From positions 744,001-808,000 of the forward strand of contig OZ244068.1 in assembly GCA_965215615.1 (NCBI GenBank): 64,000 bases of DNA, in the 5' to 3' direction. Position 1 is the first letter of the stretch; each line of letters begins with the position of its first letter. The notes beneath the pieces are model-generated. The model was not told the origin of the DNA. It was given only the letters and a program-made list of their open reading frames with translations, and searched no databases. The translations under genes and the position numbers were made by a program. Shown here in pieces: positions 35,380 through 49,702 of the stretch. Source of the stretch: CBDATA01 sp965215615. GTDB lineage: Bacteria; Acidobacteriota; Vicinamibacteria; Marinacidobacterales; Marinacidobacteraceae.

Positions 35380-36834
35380 ATGACCCGAATTCCCGCGATC
35401 CTCTGTTCCTTCCCCGTCTTCGCGGTCCTCGCATTCGCCGGCTGTGGCGGAGGCGGGGATGCCGCTTCTCCGGGCGGGCCTCCGGGCGGCTTCGGCGGTG
35501 GCCGGCCCGGGTCCGGGGGCGCGGCGGTTCCGGTGGAGGTCGTCGAGATCGCGCCCGGTGCCATCTCGGCCTGGATCGAAACCAACGGGGCGCTCGAAGC
35601 CGAACGCGAAGTCGATATCGTCGCCCGCATCGGCGGCCCCATCACCCGGATCCTCACCGAGGAGGGGCGCACGGTCACCGAGGGCGAGATGCTCGCGCTC
35701 ATAGACGACACCGAGGCGCGGGCCCAGGTGGAGATCGCCCGGGTCGCGCTCACCCAGGCCGAGGTCGCCCATGACCGCGCCAAGGCTTCCTTCGAGCAGC
35801 AGGTGGTGAGTCAGGAGGTCTATGACAGCGCGCTTTCCGCATTCGAGTCGGCGCGTGCCCAGCTCGAGGGCAACCAGATCCAGTACGGCTACACGCGCAT
35901 CGAAGCTCCCTTCGATGGCCTCATCGTCGAGCGAGCCATCAAGTTCGGAGAGACGGTCACCGCCGGCCAGCGGGTCTTCCGGATATCCGACTTCGATCCG
36001 CTGCTTTGCAACATCGCCGTTCCCGAGCGCGACCTGACGCGGGTTTCGCCGGGCCAGATCGCCCGGATCCGGGTGGAGGCGTTTCCGGGCGAGGAGTTCG
36101 AGGGCCGGGTGCTCCGGGTCAGCCCGGTAGTGGACCCTGCCACCGGAACGATCCGGGTGACGCTCGAGGTGAACCGGCAGGGCCGGCTCAGCCCCGGGAT
36201 GTTCGCGAACGTCCGGCTCGTGACCGACGTGCGGGAGAACGCGCTCATCATGCCGCGCCGCGCGCTTTCTCTCGAAAGCCTCGCGGACACCGTTTTCGTG
36301 GTGGAGGAAGGGCTTGCGGTCCGGCGGACCGTGACGCTCGGTTACGACGAGGAGGACCGGGTGGAAGTGACCGAGGGGCTCCAGGCGGGTGACCGGGTGA
36401 TCGTGATCGGCCAGGATGGCCTTACCGACGCAACCCCGGTTCAGATTCTCGCCGGGCCAGGGGCCGCGGATGCACCCGCTCCCCGGCCGGAAAGAGCTCC
36501 GAATCGCCGCGAGGCGGTGGCAGAGGAGCGCGAGACGAGCGAGGAGCCGACCGAAACCCCCTCAACTCCACCCGAATCCCCCGCTCCTCCTCCGCCCGCT
36601 TCTCCAGAAGAGCGCGAAGCCGAAATGCAGCGTATGCGGGACCGCGGCATGACCGAGGAACAGATTCGCCGCCGCCTCGCCTCCCTCGGCATGGAAGGCG
36701 GAATCGAGATCGCTCCGGGGTCGCTCGAAGACGCTACCGAGGAGGAGCTCGAAGCGGTTCGCGAACGCCTGCGGGCCCGGGGACTCACCGAGGAGCAGAT
36801 CCGGGAATTCATGAACCGCGTCAGGCGTCGCTGA
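35380..36834 (+). CDS. RND periplasmic adaptor lipoprotein with C-terminal helical repeats
   Basis: This 484-residue membrane-fusion protein starts with a lipoprotein signal ending in LAFAGC, so it is lipid-anchored. The barrel-sandwich, coiled-coil hairpin (AQVEIARVALTQAEVAHDRA) and beta-barrel parts follow, ending near residue 350. After a Pro/Glu-rich linker comes an unusual C-terminal segment with two copies of a helix motif, GMTEEQIRRRLASLG and GLTEEQIREFMNRV. It would bridge the flanking RND pumps to an outer-membrane channel not found in the window. Confidence 0.9.
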   Translation: MTRIPAILCSFPVFAVLAFAGCGGGGDAASPGGPPGGFGGGRPGSGGAAVPVEVVEIAPGAISAWIETNGALEAEREVDIVARIGGPITRILTEEGRTVTEGEMLALIDDTEARAQVEIARVALTQAEVAHDRAKASFEQQVVSQEVYDSALSAFESARAQLEGNQIQYGYTRIEAPFDGLIVERAIKFGETVTAGQRVFRISDFDPLLCNIAVPERDLTRVSPGQIARIRVEAFPGEEFEGRVLRVSPVVDPATGTIRVTLEVNRQGRLSPGMFANVRLVTDVRENALIMPRRALSLESLADTVFVVEEGLAVRRTVTLGYDEEDRVEVTEGLQAGDRVIVIGQDGLTDATPVQILAGPGAADAPAPRPERAPNRREAVAEERETSEEPTETPSTPPESPAPPPPASPEEREAEMQRMRDRGMTEEQIRRRLASLGMEGGIEIAPGSLEDATEEELEAVRERLRARGLTEEQIREFMNRVRRR

Positions 36835-36849
36835 TCTCCGGATTTCCTC

Positions 36850-40014
<3,165 letters not shown>

Positions 40015-40020
40015 TTTCCT

Positions 40021-40026
40021 TAGAAT
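40021..40026 (+). promoter_or_regulatory. -10 element for the small secreted protein gene
   Basis: TAGAAT lies 31 bp before the ATG at 40057 and right after the pump stop. No clear -35 is seen. Confidence 0.4.
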
Positions 40027-40056
40027 GCCCCCGTTCCGATCCCGGAGGTCCGCAAC

Positions 40057-40389
40057 ATGAAAAAGACATTTGCCCTCGTCGCCTTGCTGCTCCTCGCTTT
40101 CGCCGTCCCGGCAGCGGCCGGGGAGGACATGACCTTCACCGGATGGGTGGCCGATGAAGCCTGCGCCAAGGATTTCGCGAAGGCCGGGACCACGAGCCAC
40201 GCGGCCTGCGCGAGCGGTTGTCTGAATAACGACGGCGCGCCGGCGCTCGCCATGGACGGCGGTCTTCATCTGCTCGACATCGATGCCGAAGCGGCGCTCG
40301 AATACGCCGCGATGGAGGTGGTGATCACCGGAACGCTCGACGAAGCCACCAACACGATCAAGGTCACCTCGATCGAAGCGAAGGAATAG
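40057..40389 (+). CDS. Small secreted protein of unknown function
   Basis: The 110-residue protein has a clear Sec signal: MKKTF, then an Ala/Leu-rich core, cleaving after AAA near residue 21. The mature part has four Cys (DEACAKDF, HAACASGC) and reads FTGWVADEAC, then VVITGTLDEATNTIKVTSIE. That strand-rich pattern is shared with small exported proteins of the OB-like kind found in acidobacteria-type genomes; I assign no function. GGAGG lies about 8 nt before the ATG. It is monocistronic, since a strong terminator follows. Confidence 0.8.
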   Translation: MKKTFALVALLLLAFAVPAAAGEDMTFTGWVADEACAKDFAKAGTTSHAACASGCLNNDGAPALAMDGGLHLLDIDAEAALEYAAMEVVITGTLDEATNTIKVTSIEAKE

Positions 40390-40408
40390 CATCGCGAATC
40401 CCGCTTCC

Positions 40409-40448
40409 GCCCGGCTCCGGAACTTCCTCTCCGGGGCCGGGCCTTTTT
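40409..40448 (+). terminator. Strong rho-independent terminator
   Basis: GCCCGGCTCCGG pairs along its whole length (one T-G) with CCGGGGCCGGGC across a 10-base loop, then CTTTTT follows. It ends 12 nt before the gcvT start codon. Confidence 0.92.
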
Positions 40449-40460
40449 GACTCCCGTTTC

Positions 40461-41609
40461 GTGTCCCCGAAAACTCCGCTGAAGACTCCGCTCGACCCCC
40501 TCCACCGCGAGCTCGGTGCCCGCATGGCGCTCTTCGCCGGTTGGGAGATGCCGATCCAGTTCTCGGGGGTGGTCCAGGAGCACCTCGCGGTCCGCGAGGG
40601 GTGCGGGCTCTTCGATGTCAGCCACATGGGCCAGATCGAGGTCGAGGGGCCGGGAGCGACCGCGCTGCTTCAGCGGCTCACTCCCAACGACGTGGAGCGT
40701 CTTCGACCGGGCCGCGCCCACTACTCGGCGCTGACCAACGAGCGCGGTGGGTTCCTCGATGACCTCGTGATCTACCGGCGGGACGAGGAGAGATTCCTCG
40801 TCATCGCGAACGCGGCCAACACCGAAAAGGACGTGGCGTGGATGCTGGCCCGCGGCGGACCGGACGCCCCCCGCCTGATCCGGGACCGAAGCCACGAGTT
40901 TGCCCTGCTGGCGCTTCAGGGGCCACGCGCCGAGGCGGTTCTCTCGGGGTTCACCGAACTCGATCTGTCCTCCATTCGCTATTACCGGTTTGCCGAAGGG
41001 TCGGTGGCGGGATATCCGGCCACCGTCGCCCGGATGGGGTACACCGGCGAAGACGGCTTCGAGATCCTGTTGCCGGCGGAGGGGGGAGCCGACGCGGCCC
41101 GCCAACTGCTCGCGGCCGACGGTGTCCTCCCCGCCGGGCTCGGTGCCCGGGACAGCCTCCGCCTCGAGGCGAAGATGGCGCTCCACGGGCAGGACATCAG
41201 CGAAGACCACACCGTGGAGGAAGCCGATCTCGGCTGGATCGTGAAACCCGACAAGGGGGATTTCATCGGCCGGGACGCGCTCGTCCGGCAGCGCGCCGAT
41301 GGCGTCCCGCGCCGTCTGGTCGGCTTCGAACTCCGGGACCGCGGTATCCCCCGGAGCGGATATCCGGTCCGGGTGGCGGGAGAGCCTTTCGGCGAAGTCA
41401 CGAGTGGGGGCTTCGCGCCTTTCCTGAAGAAGAGCATCGGCCTCACCTACCTGCCCCCCGGCACCGATCAGCCCGGAGAGGCCTTCGAGGTGCTCATCCG
41501 GGGGCGTTCGGTTCCCGCCGAGGTCGTCGAAACTCCTTTTTATGTTCGTCCCGGCAAGCGGAAGCGCCTGCCGAAGAAACCCGCGGCCGCGCCGCCTGAT
41601 CCCGCATGA
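40461..41609 (+). CDS. gcvT: Glycine cleavage system T protein (aminomethyltransferase)
   Basis: The 382-residue enzyme takes the aminomethyl group from lipoyl-GcvH and gives 5,10-methylene-THF and ammonia. Family signatures are HRELGARMALFAGWEMPIQ, HMGQIEVEG, NERGGFLDDL with the catalytic Asp pair, and the C-terminal VGFELRDRGIPRSGYPV and SGGFAPFL. GTG at 40461 is the furthest useful start. It lies right after a strong terminator, so transcription must read through or start almost at the codon. The stop overlaps gcvH (ATGA). Confidence 0.95.
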   Translation: MSPKTPLKTPLDPLHRELGARMALFAGWEMPIQFSGVVQEHLAVREGCGLFDVSHMGQIEVEGPGATALLQRLTPNDVERLRPGRAHYSALTNERGGFLDDLVIYRRDEERFLVIANAANTEKDVAWMLARGGPDAPRLIRDRSHEFALLALQGPRAEAVLSGFTELDLSSIRYYRFAEGSVAGYPATVARMGYTGEDGFEILLPAEGGADAARQLLAADGVLPAGLGARDSLRLEAKMALHGQDISEDHTVEEADLGWIVKPDKGDFIGRDALVRQRADGVPRRLVGFELRDRGIPRSGYPVRVAGEPFGEVTSGGFAPFLKKSIGLTYLPPGTDQPGEAFEVLIRGRSVPAEVVETPFYVRPGKRKRLPKKPAAAPPDPA

Positions 41610-41998
41610 TTCCGGAAGACCTGCTTTACAGCGAACAGCACGAATGGGTGCGCTTTGAACCGGACGGTGTCGCCGTGGTCGGGATCACCGACCACGCCCA
41701 GATGGAGCTCGGCGACATCGTCTATGTGGAGCTTCCCGGCGAGAACGACACCTGCGAAGCCGATGACGTCATCGGCAGCGTGGAGTCGGTCAAGGCGGTT
41801 TCCGAGCTCTATTCACCGGTTGCCGGGACGGTCGTCGAGGTGAACCAGGAACTCGAGGCTTCCCCCGAACGGGTCAACGAGGATCCCTACGGAGAAGGCT
41901 GGATGATCCGTGTCCGCCTGAGCGATCCCGAAGGCAGCCGCGAGGGGCTGATGGGACCGGAGGAATATCAGGCGTTCACCGAGCCGCCCGCCGCCTGA
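41606..41998 (+). CDS. gcvH: Glycine cleavage system H protein
   Basis: This 130-residue lipoyl carrier shuttles the aminomethyl intermediate between GcvP and GcvT. It opens YSEQHEWVRFEPDG, and the lipoylated Lys is residue 63 in VESVKAVSELYSP. Downstream, LYSPVAGTVVEVN and EGWMIRVRLSD complete the fold. Length and spacing are standard for the family. Confidence 0.96.
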   Translation: MIPEDLLYSEQHEWVRFEPDGVAVVGITDHAQMELGDIVYVELPGENDTCEADDVIGSVESVKAVSELYSPVAGTVVEVNQELEASPERVNEDPYGEGWMIRVRLSDPEGSREGLMGPEEYQAFTEPPAA

Positions 41999-42012
41999 TC
42001 CGGTCCGCAGCC

Positions 42013-42021
42013 TGCTAAAAT
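42013..42021 (+). promoter_or_regulatory. Extended -10 promoter candidate upstream of gcvP
   Basis: TGCTAAAAT matches an extended -10 (TGnTAnAAT). It lies in the 105-bp gap between gcvH and gcvP, about 83 bp before the GTG. It would give gcvP-nitrilase a separate start. No glycine riboswitch core is visible in this gap. Confidence 0.45.
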
Positions 42022-42103
42022 TCGCGGTGTCTCGGGGCGCGTCTCGGGTGGGGCCTCGTCTCGGAGTCCTGTCCGTCCGGAAGCGTCGCCTGACCTCGAA
42101 TCC

Positions 42104-45055
<2,952 letters not shown>

Positions 45056-45071
45056 CCGTAACGGAAAGAAG

Positions 45072-46382
45072 ATGACCGAAAAACGAATCCTTCGCGCCTG
45101 CGCCGCCCAGATCTCCCCGGTCTTCATGGACAAGCGGGCGAGCGTCGAAAAATACGCCGAGGCCATCGTCGAGGCGGGAAAACAGGGTGTCGAATTCCTC
45201 GTCACTCCGGAGACCGGGATCCCGACCTATCCATACTGGCGGAACAACTTCGGGTACACGAGCCCCGAGTCGGCGAAGTTGTGGAAGGAGACGGTGGTCG
45301 CCTTCTACGACCAGGCAGTCCGCATCCCCGGCCCGGAAACCGAGGAACTCGGCCGCGCCACCCGCGCTGCCCGGATGACGGCGGTGATCGGCCTGAACGA
45401 GCAGGATGACCGTCAGGGCTCCCGCACGCTCTACAACACCATGCTCTTCCTCGGCCCGGATGGCGAGATCATGGGCCGCCACCGCAAGCTGATGCCCACC
45501 CACCAGGAGCGGATCTTCTGGGGGCGCGGCGGTGCCTCCGACCTCCGGGTGTTCGACGCGCCGTTCGGCAAGGTAGGCGGGCTCATCTGTTTCGAGAACC
45601 ACATGACGATGCTCAAGTCGGTCATGGCATCGCTCGGTGAAGAAGTCCACGCTGCCTGCTGGCCGGGCTACTGGGCTTACGGCGGGCCGGGGAACACGGT
45701 GCGGGACATGACCGGCAAGGTCCATCCGCTCCACCGCTCGGATCAGGACGCTGCGGTCCGCGAGTACGCATTCGAGACCCAGAGCTTCGTCGTTTCGGCC
45801 TCCATGTTCATGACCAAGGACCAGGTTCCGGACGATTTTCCCTACAAGGAGACGACCAACTGGGCCTGGGCGGCGGGCGGCAGTTCCATCGCCACTCCGT
45901 TCGGAACGTACGCGGCCGAGCCGCTCTTCGGCGAAGAGGGGCTGGTGATCGCCGATCTCGATCTGGCCGACCGGATCGTCGCGAAGAACGTCTTCGACTG
46001 CATGGGCCACTACACCCGCTGGGACGTGGTCCAGCTCCGCCTGAACGGGGAAGATCCGGGTCCCTTCGCCGATGCGCCTCCCTTCCTGTCCCGCCCCCTT
46101 CCGGCATCCGAACCGGAGCGTCGTCCGCGGGCCATCATCGGCGCGCTTCCCGCCGGGCTCGCCGAGCCGCTGATGGCGGCACTCGCCGGAAAGCTCGGCA
46201 TGGAGGGTGTTGCGGCCCACCGCGCCGAGCTGGATTCGGACGACCTCGAGGGCCTGGCGCGCTCCCACGGCCTCTCCCACGACGAGGTGATCTCGCTCAT
46301 CCACGACTTCATGGACCTGGTGCGGCGTCGCAGCGAACTCGTCGTCCCCGACATCGATCCCGAAGAACCGGCTGACGCCTGA
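45072..46382 (+). CDS. Nitrilase with C-terminal helical extension
   Basis: The 436-residue enzyme is a branch 1 type nitrilase, which turns nitriles into carboxylic acids and ammonia. The catalytic triad is visible: Glu47 (TPETGIP), Lys139 (HRKLMP) and Cys173 (GGLICFENH). The C-terminal GHYTRWDVVQLRLN is typical of the family. About 90 further residues past the usual end form a helical extension with acidic and Ala-rich stretches. The gene starts 16 nt after gcvP, so it is probably co-transcribed with it; the natural substrate is unknown. Confidence 0.88.
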   Translation: MTEKRILRACAAQISPVFMDKRASVEKYAEAIVEAGKQGVEFLVTPETGIPTYPYWRNNFGYTSPESAKLWKETVVAFYDQAVRIPGPETEELGRATRAARMTAVIGLNEQDDRQGSRTLYNTMLFLGPDGEIMGRHRKLMPTHQERIFWGRGGASDLRVFDAPFGKVGGLICFENHMTMLKSVMASLGEEVHAACWPGYWAYGGPGNTVRDMTGKVHPLHRSDQDAAVREYAFETQSFVVSASMFMTKDQVPDDFPYKETTNWAWAAGGSSIATPFGTYAAEPLFGEEGLVIADLDLADRIVAKNVFDCMGHYTRWDVVQLRLNGEDPGPFADAPPFLSRPLPASEPERRPRAIIGALPAGLAEPLMAALAGKLGMEGVAAHRAELDSDDLEGLARSHGLSHDEVISLIHDFMDLVRRRSELVVPDIDPEEPADA

Positions 46383-46397
46383 TCGGAGAGGCGGCCT

Positions 46398-46898
46398 GTG
46401 GCTCTTGGCCTGCTGACCGTCCATCTGCTGGGGATCGGGTTCTTCCTCTGGGCCTGCCTCGGCGACCCGGTGGCGCTCGCTACCCACATACGGGTCGGGC
46501 TGGTTGCGGTGATGCTCGTGGTCTTCGCTCACGTCATGAGCTACTTCTATCTGGTGGCGATGACCAGCGTCATCCGGAAGGCGCTCGCCGGCGAGAGCGG
46601 TCCTCCGGTCCTCGTGGAGGATCCGCGAGGCCCCGAACTCCTCGCCCGCAGCCGCGCCCTCAAGGCGAGCGTCGGCCGGTGGGCGCTCGGTGGCATGTTC
46701 CTGCCGATGATCCCGTTCATCCTCGGAGGCGCGGCCCATACCCGCTTCTTCCCTCCGTGGGTACACTCGGGTGCTTCCTGGCTCGGTCTCGGCTTCCTGC
46801 TGGTCGCCTTCGCGATCGTCGGGCTCGGCCTCCTCCGCCAGAACCGCCTCATCGAAATGTTCCAGATCGCGGCTGGCACCCAACCCGAATCTTCATGA
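46398..46898 (+). CDS. Four-helix inner-membrane protein of unknown function
   Basis: The 166-residue protein has four hydrophobic segments: about 3-20, 29-55, 96-114 and 128-147. A short cytoplasmic stretch between helices 2 and 3 carries charged residues. I recognise no family. GTG start, with GGAGAG 9 nt before it. The stop overlaps the creatininase-like gene (ATGA), so a shared role with that exported protein is possible. Confidence 0.7.
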   Translation: MALGLLTVHLLGIGFFLWACLGDPVALATHIRVGLVAVMLVVFAHVMSYFYLVAMTSVIRKALAGESGPPVLVEDPRGPELLARSRALKASVGRWALGGMFLPMIPFILGGAAHTRFFPPWVHSGASWLGLGFLLVAFAIVGLGLLRQNRLIEMFQIAAGTQPESS

Positions 46899-47701
46899 TC
46901 CCGATCCTCGCCCTCCTCGCCACCCTCCAGATCGTCGCCGCCCCGGAAGGGTCCGGCACCGGCCCCGACACGGTGTTCGTCGAAGAGCTCACCTGGACCG
47001 AGGTGGGGGCCCGGGTCCGGGCCGGAACCGATTCGGTCCTCGTGGCGACCGGCGGAACCGAACAGAACGGCCCCCACATGGTTCTCGGCAAGCACAACTT
47101 CATCATCCGCCACGCCGCCGAGCGCATCGCCCGCGAGCTCGGCAACACCCTGGTCGCGCCGGTGATCGCCCATGTTCCGGAAGGCGGTCTCGATCCGCCG
47201 ACCGGCCACATGCGCTACCCCGGTGCCATCACGCTCCCCGAGGAGCACTTCAAGGCGATCCTCGAATATACCGCCCGCAGCTTCGCGCTCCACGGCTTCC
47301 GGAACGTCATCTTCATCGGCGACAGCGGCGGAAACCAGCGCGGCATGGCGGAAGTTGCCGAAATGCTGAACGGCGAGTGGGAAGCCGAGGGCAATCCGGC
47401 GCGGGTGCTCTTCGTCTCCGACTACTACCGGGGCAACGGTTTCGGCGAGTGGCTGCGCGAGCAGGGCTTTTCCGACGAGCAGATCGGAAGCCACGCCGGG
47501 ATCACCGACACGAGCCAGCTCTGGTTCGTGGATCCGGACCAGATCCGGGAAGGGGCGCGGGTGAAGGACGGCGGCTTCGAAAGCTCCGGAGTGCGCGGTG
47601 ATCCGACCCTCGCTTCCCCGGAACTCGGCGAGCAGGGGATGCGGTTCAAGGTCGAGACCACGGTGCGGGTGGTGCGCGAGATGCTTCAGGCCCTTCGATG
47701 A
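46895..47701 (+). CDS. Exported creatininase-family protein with altered metal site
   Basis: The 268-residue protein has a short signal peptide (cleaving near residue 16) and a creatininase fold. Creatininase hydrolyses creatinine with a two-metal site using EQHGPHLPLGTD and NGHGGN motifs. Here the first reads TEQNGPHMVLGKHN, with Asn58 for the ligand His and His67 for the ligand Asp, and the second reads IGDSGGN, with Ser144 for His. The consistent changes suggest a separate subfamily with different metal binding or substrate. The start overlaps the membrane protein gene and the stop overlaps the aminotransferase. Confidence 0.82.
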   Translation: MIPILALLATLQIVAAPEGSGTGPDTVFVEELTWTEVGARVRAGTDSVLVATGGTEQNGPHMVLGKHNFIIRHAAERIARELGNTLVAPVIAHVPEGGLDPPTGHMRYPGAITLPEEHFKAILEYTARSFALHGFRNVIFIGDSGGNQRGMAEVAEMLNGEWEAEGNPARVLFVSDYYRGNGFGEWLREQGFSDEQIGSHAGITDTSQLWFVDPDQIREGARVKDGGFESSGVRGDPTLASPELGEQGMRFKVETTVRVVREMLQALR

Positions 47702-48831
47702 TCCTCCCTTCGCAGCGGAGCCGGTTCGACCTCCCGCGAGAGGTCGCCTACTTCAACTGCGCCTACATGTCCCCGCTCCCGGAGACGGTTCTCGAGGCCG
47801 GGGTTCGGGGGCTCTCGAAGAAGCGCCGCCCTTGGGAGATTTCGGTCTCCGATTTCTTCGACGATTCGGAAGCGCTGCGGGCTGCCCTCGCGGAGCTCTT
47901 CGGAGTCGCCGCCGAACGGGTGGCGCTGACCCCTTCGGCGGGCTACGGCCTCTCGCTCGCCGCCCGCAACCTGGAGGTGGGTCCCGGCCAGCGCATCCTG
48001 ATCCCCGAGGACCAGTTCCCCTCGAACGTCTATCCGTGGATGGAACTGGCCCGCCGGCAGAATGGCGAACTGATGATCGTGCCCCGCCCTCCGGATCTCG
48101 ACTGGACCGGCGCGGTGCTGAGCCGGCTGGACGAGCGGGTGGCGGTGGTCGCGTTGCCCCAGACGCACTGGACCGACAGCGGCCTCTTCGACCTCGGGCG
48201 GATCGCCGAGGCGGCGCGCGGTGCTGGAGCGGCGCTCGTCCTCGATCTCACCCAGTCGGCCGGGGTGCTGGACCCGGAACTCGCGAGGGTCCGCCCCGAT
48301 TTCGTGGCCGGGGCCTGCTACAAGTGGCTGATGGGGCCGTATTCGATCGGCTATCTGGTGGCGGCCGACCCGGAACGGACCGCTCCCCTGGAGGAGAACT
48401 GGATCCAGCGGGCGAACGCCCGGAACTTCGAACGCCTCGTGGACTACACCGAAGACCGCCTTCCCGGCGGGGCCGGTCTCGACACCGGCGGCCGCTCCAA
48501 CTTCGCACTCGCTCCGGCGGCGCTCGCGGGAGTCCGCCTGGTGCTCGACTGGGGCCCCGCGAACATCGCCGAGACGCTTTCCGGGGTGACCCGGCGGCTC
48601 GCCGAGGGCGCATCCCGGCTCGGCTGCCGATCTGCTTCGACACATCGTGCCCCCCACTATCTGGCCCTCGCGCTTCCCGAGGGGACGAGTCCGGTCCGGG
48701 TCCGGGACGGACTCGCCGCCCGATCTGCCTACGCGAGCGTCCGCGGAGACACGCTGCGGGTCGCCCCCCATCTCTACAACGACCGGGAAGACGAAGCCCG
48801 CTTCCTCGAGGCGCTCGCCGCCGTTCTGTGA
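47698..48831 (+). CDS. Class V aminotransferase-fold PLP enzyme
   Basis: This 377-residue fold-type I PLP enzyme has VALTPSAGYGLSLAA (phosphate loop), DLTQSAG with the PLP ring Asp, and the Schiff-base Lys in ACYKWLMGPYSIG. The YFNCAYMSPLP opening and the KWLMGP motif recall kynureninase and NifS-like/isopenicillin-epimerase-like members. The exact reaction cannot be set from sequence alone. The ATG overlaps the upstream stop and thyA follows 2 nt later. Confidence 0.85.
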   Translation: MILPSQRSRFDLPREVAYFNCAYMSPLPETVLEAGVRGLSKKRRPWEISVSDFFDDSEALRAALAELFGVAAERVALTPSAGYGLSLAARNLEVGPGQRILIPEDQFPSNVYPWMELARRQNGELMIVPRPPDLDWTGAVLSRLDERVAVVALPQTHWTDSGLFDLGRIAEAARGAGAALVLDLTQSAGVLDPELARVRPDFVAGACYKWLMGPYSIGYLVAADPERTAPLEENWIQRANARNFERLVDYTEDRLPGGAGLDTGGRSNFALAPAALAGVRLVLDWGPANIAETLSGVTRRLAEGASRLGCRSASTHRAPHYLALALPEGTSPVRVRDGLAARSAYASVRGDTLRVAPHLYNDREDEARFLEALAAVL

Positions 48832-48832
48832 A

Positions 48833-49702
48833 ATGCAGGCCTATCTGGATCTGGTCCGTCAGGTGCTGGACGAGGGCACGCGGCGGCCGAACCGGACCGG
48901 AGTGGATACCCTCGCCTGCTTTCACCTGCATCTCGATGTTTCGATGGACGACGGCTTTCCGCTCCTCACCACCAAGGAAGTGAGCTGGAAGAACATCGTC
49001 CTCGAAAACCTCTGGTTCCTTTCCGGCGAACCCGACATCGGCCTGCTGAAGCGCCACGGCTGCCGCTTCTGGGATCCCTGGGCCGATCCCGAAACCCTGC
49101 GGGTTCCGAGTCCTTACGGAAACCTCTGGCGCGCTCACCCGGGACCCGGCGGCCCCCGCGACCAGATTCGCTGGGTCCTCGAGGAACTGAAGCGGAATCC
49201 GGCTTCGCGCCGGTTGGTGGTGAGCGCCTGGTCCCCGGAAAACGCTCACGGGAGCGCGCTCCCTCCCTGCCACTTCGTGTTCGTCCTCCACGCGACGCCG
49301 GAAGCGGATGGCTGGCGGCTCGACCTCCACCTGACCATGCGGAGTTGTGACATCGCGCTCGGCCTTCCCTACAACATCGCCGGTTATTCGCTGCTGCTCC
49401 ACCTCTTCGCTTCGTGGGCGGGAATGCGCCCCGGCCGGTTCGGCGTGACCCTGGTGGACGGCCACATCTACACCGCGAACGCCGACGGATCGAACGCGGA
49501 GTACGACCACGCGCCCGGCCTTCGGAAGCAGCTCCTCCGTTCGCCGCGCCCGCTTCCCCGCCTTCTGCTCTCGGAGACGGTCCGGGAAGGTCTCGACAGT
49601 GCCCTCTCGGTGCTCGGCGGCTGCACCGAGGAGATCCTCTCGCACTTCCGCATCGAGGGGTACGACCCGCACCCCGGCATTCGTTTCCGGGTCGCCGTCT
49701 GA
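48833..49702 (+). CDS. thyA: Thymidylate synthase (ThyA type)
   Basis: The 289-residue enzyme methylates dUMP to dTMP using 5,10-methylene-THF, leaving dihydrofolate. Signatures are RPNRTGVDT, PLLTTKEVSWKNIV, the catalytic Cys146 in PPCHFVFV, RSCDIALGLPYNIAGY and DGHIYTAN. Length fits the family. The product and cofactor link it to folA downstream and to the glycine cleavage genes upstream, which supply methylene-THF. Confidence 0.96.
   Translation: MQAYLDLVRQVLDEGTRRPNRTGVDTLACFHLHLDVSMDDGFPLLTTKEVSWKNIVLENLWFLSGEPDIGLLKRHGCRFWDPWADPETLRVPSPYGNLWRAHPGPGGPRDQIRWVLEELKRNPASRRLVVSAWSPENAHGSALPPCHFVFVLHATPEADGWRLDLHLTMRSCDIALGLPYNIAGYSLLLHLFASWAGMRPGRFGVTLVDGHIYTANADGSNAEYDHAPGLRKQLLRSPRPLPRLLLSETVREGLDSALSVLGGCTEEILSHFRIEGYDPHPGIRFRVAV

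Noticed and set aside
42007..42017. Match to the end of the mobile element (CAGCCTGCTA) near gcvP
   Set aside because: Only ten bases match, there is no second end, and a chance match in 64 kb is not rare.
41999..42103. Glycine riboswitch upstream of gcvP
   Set aside because: The gap is only 105 bp and lacks the conserved glycine aptamer core; only an extended -10 is visible.
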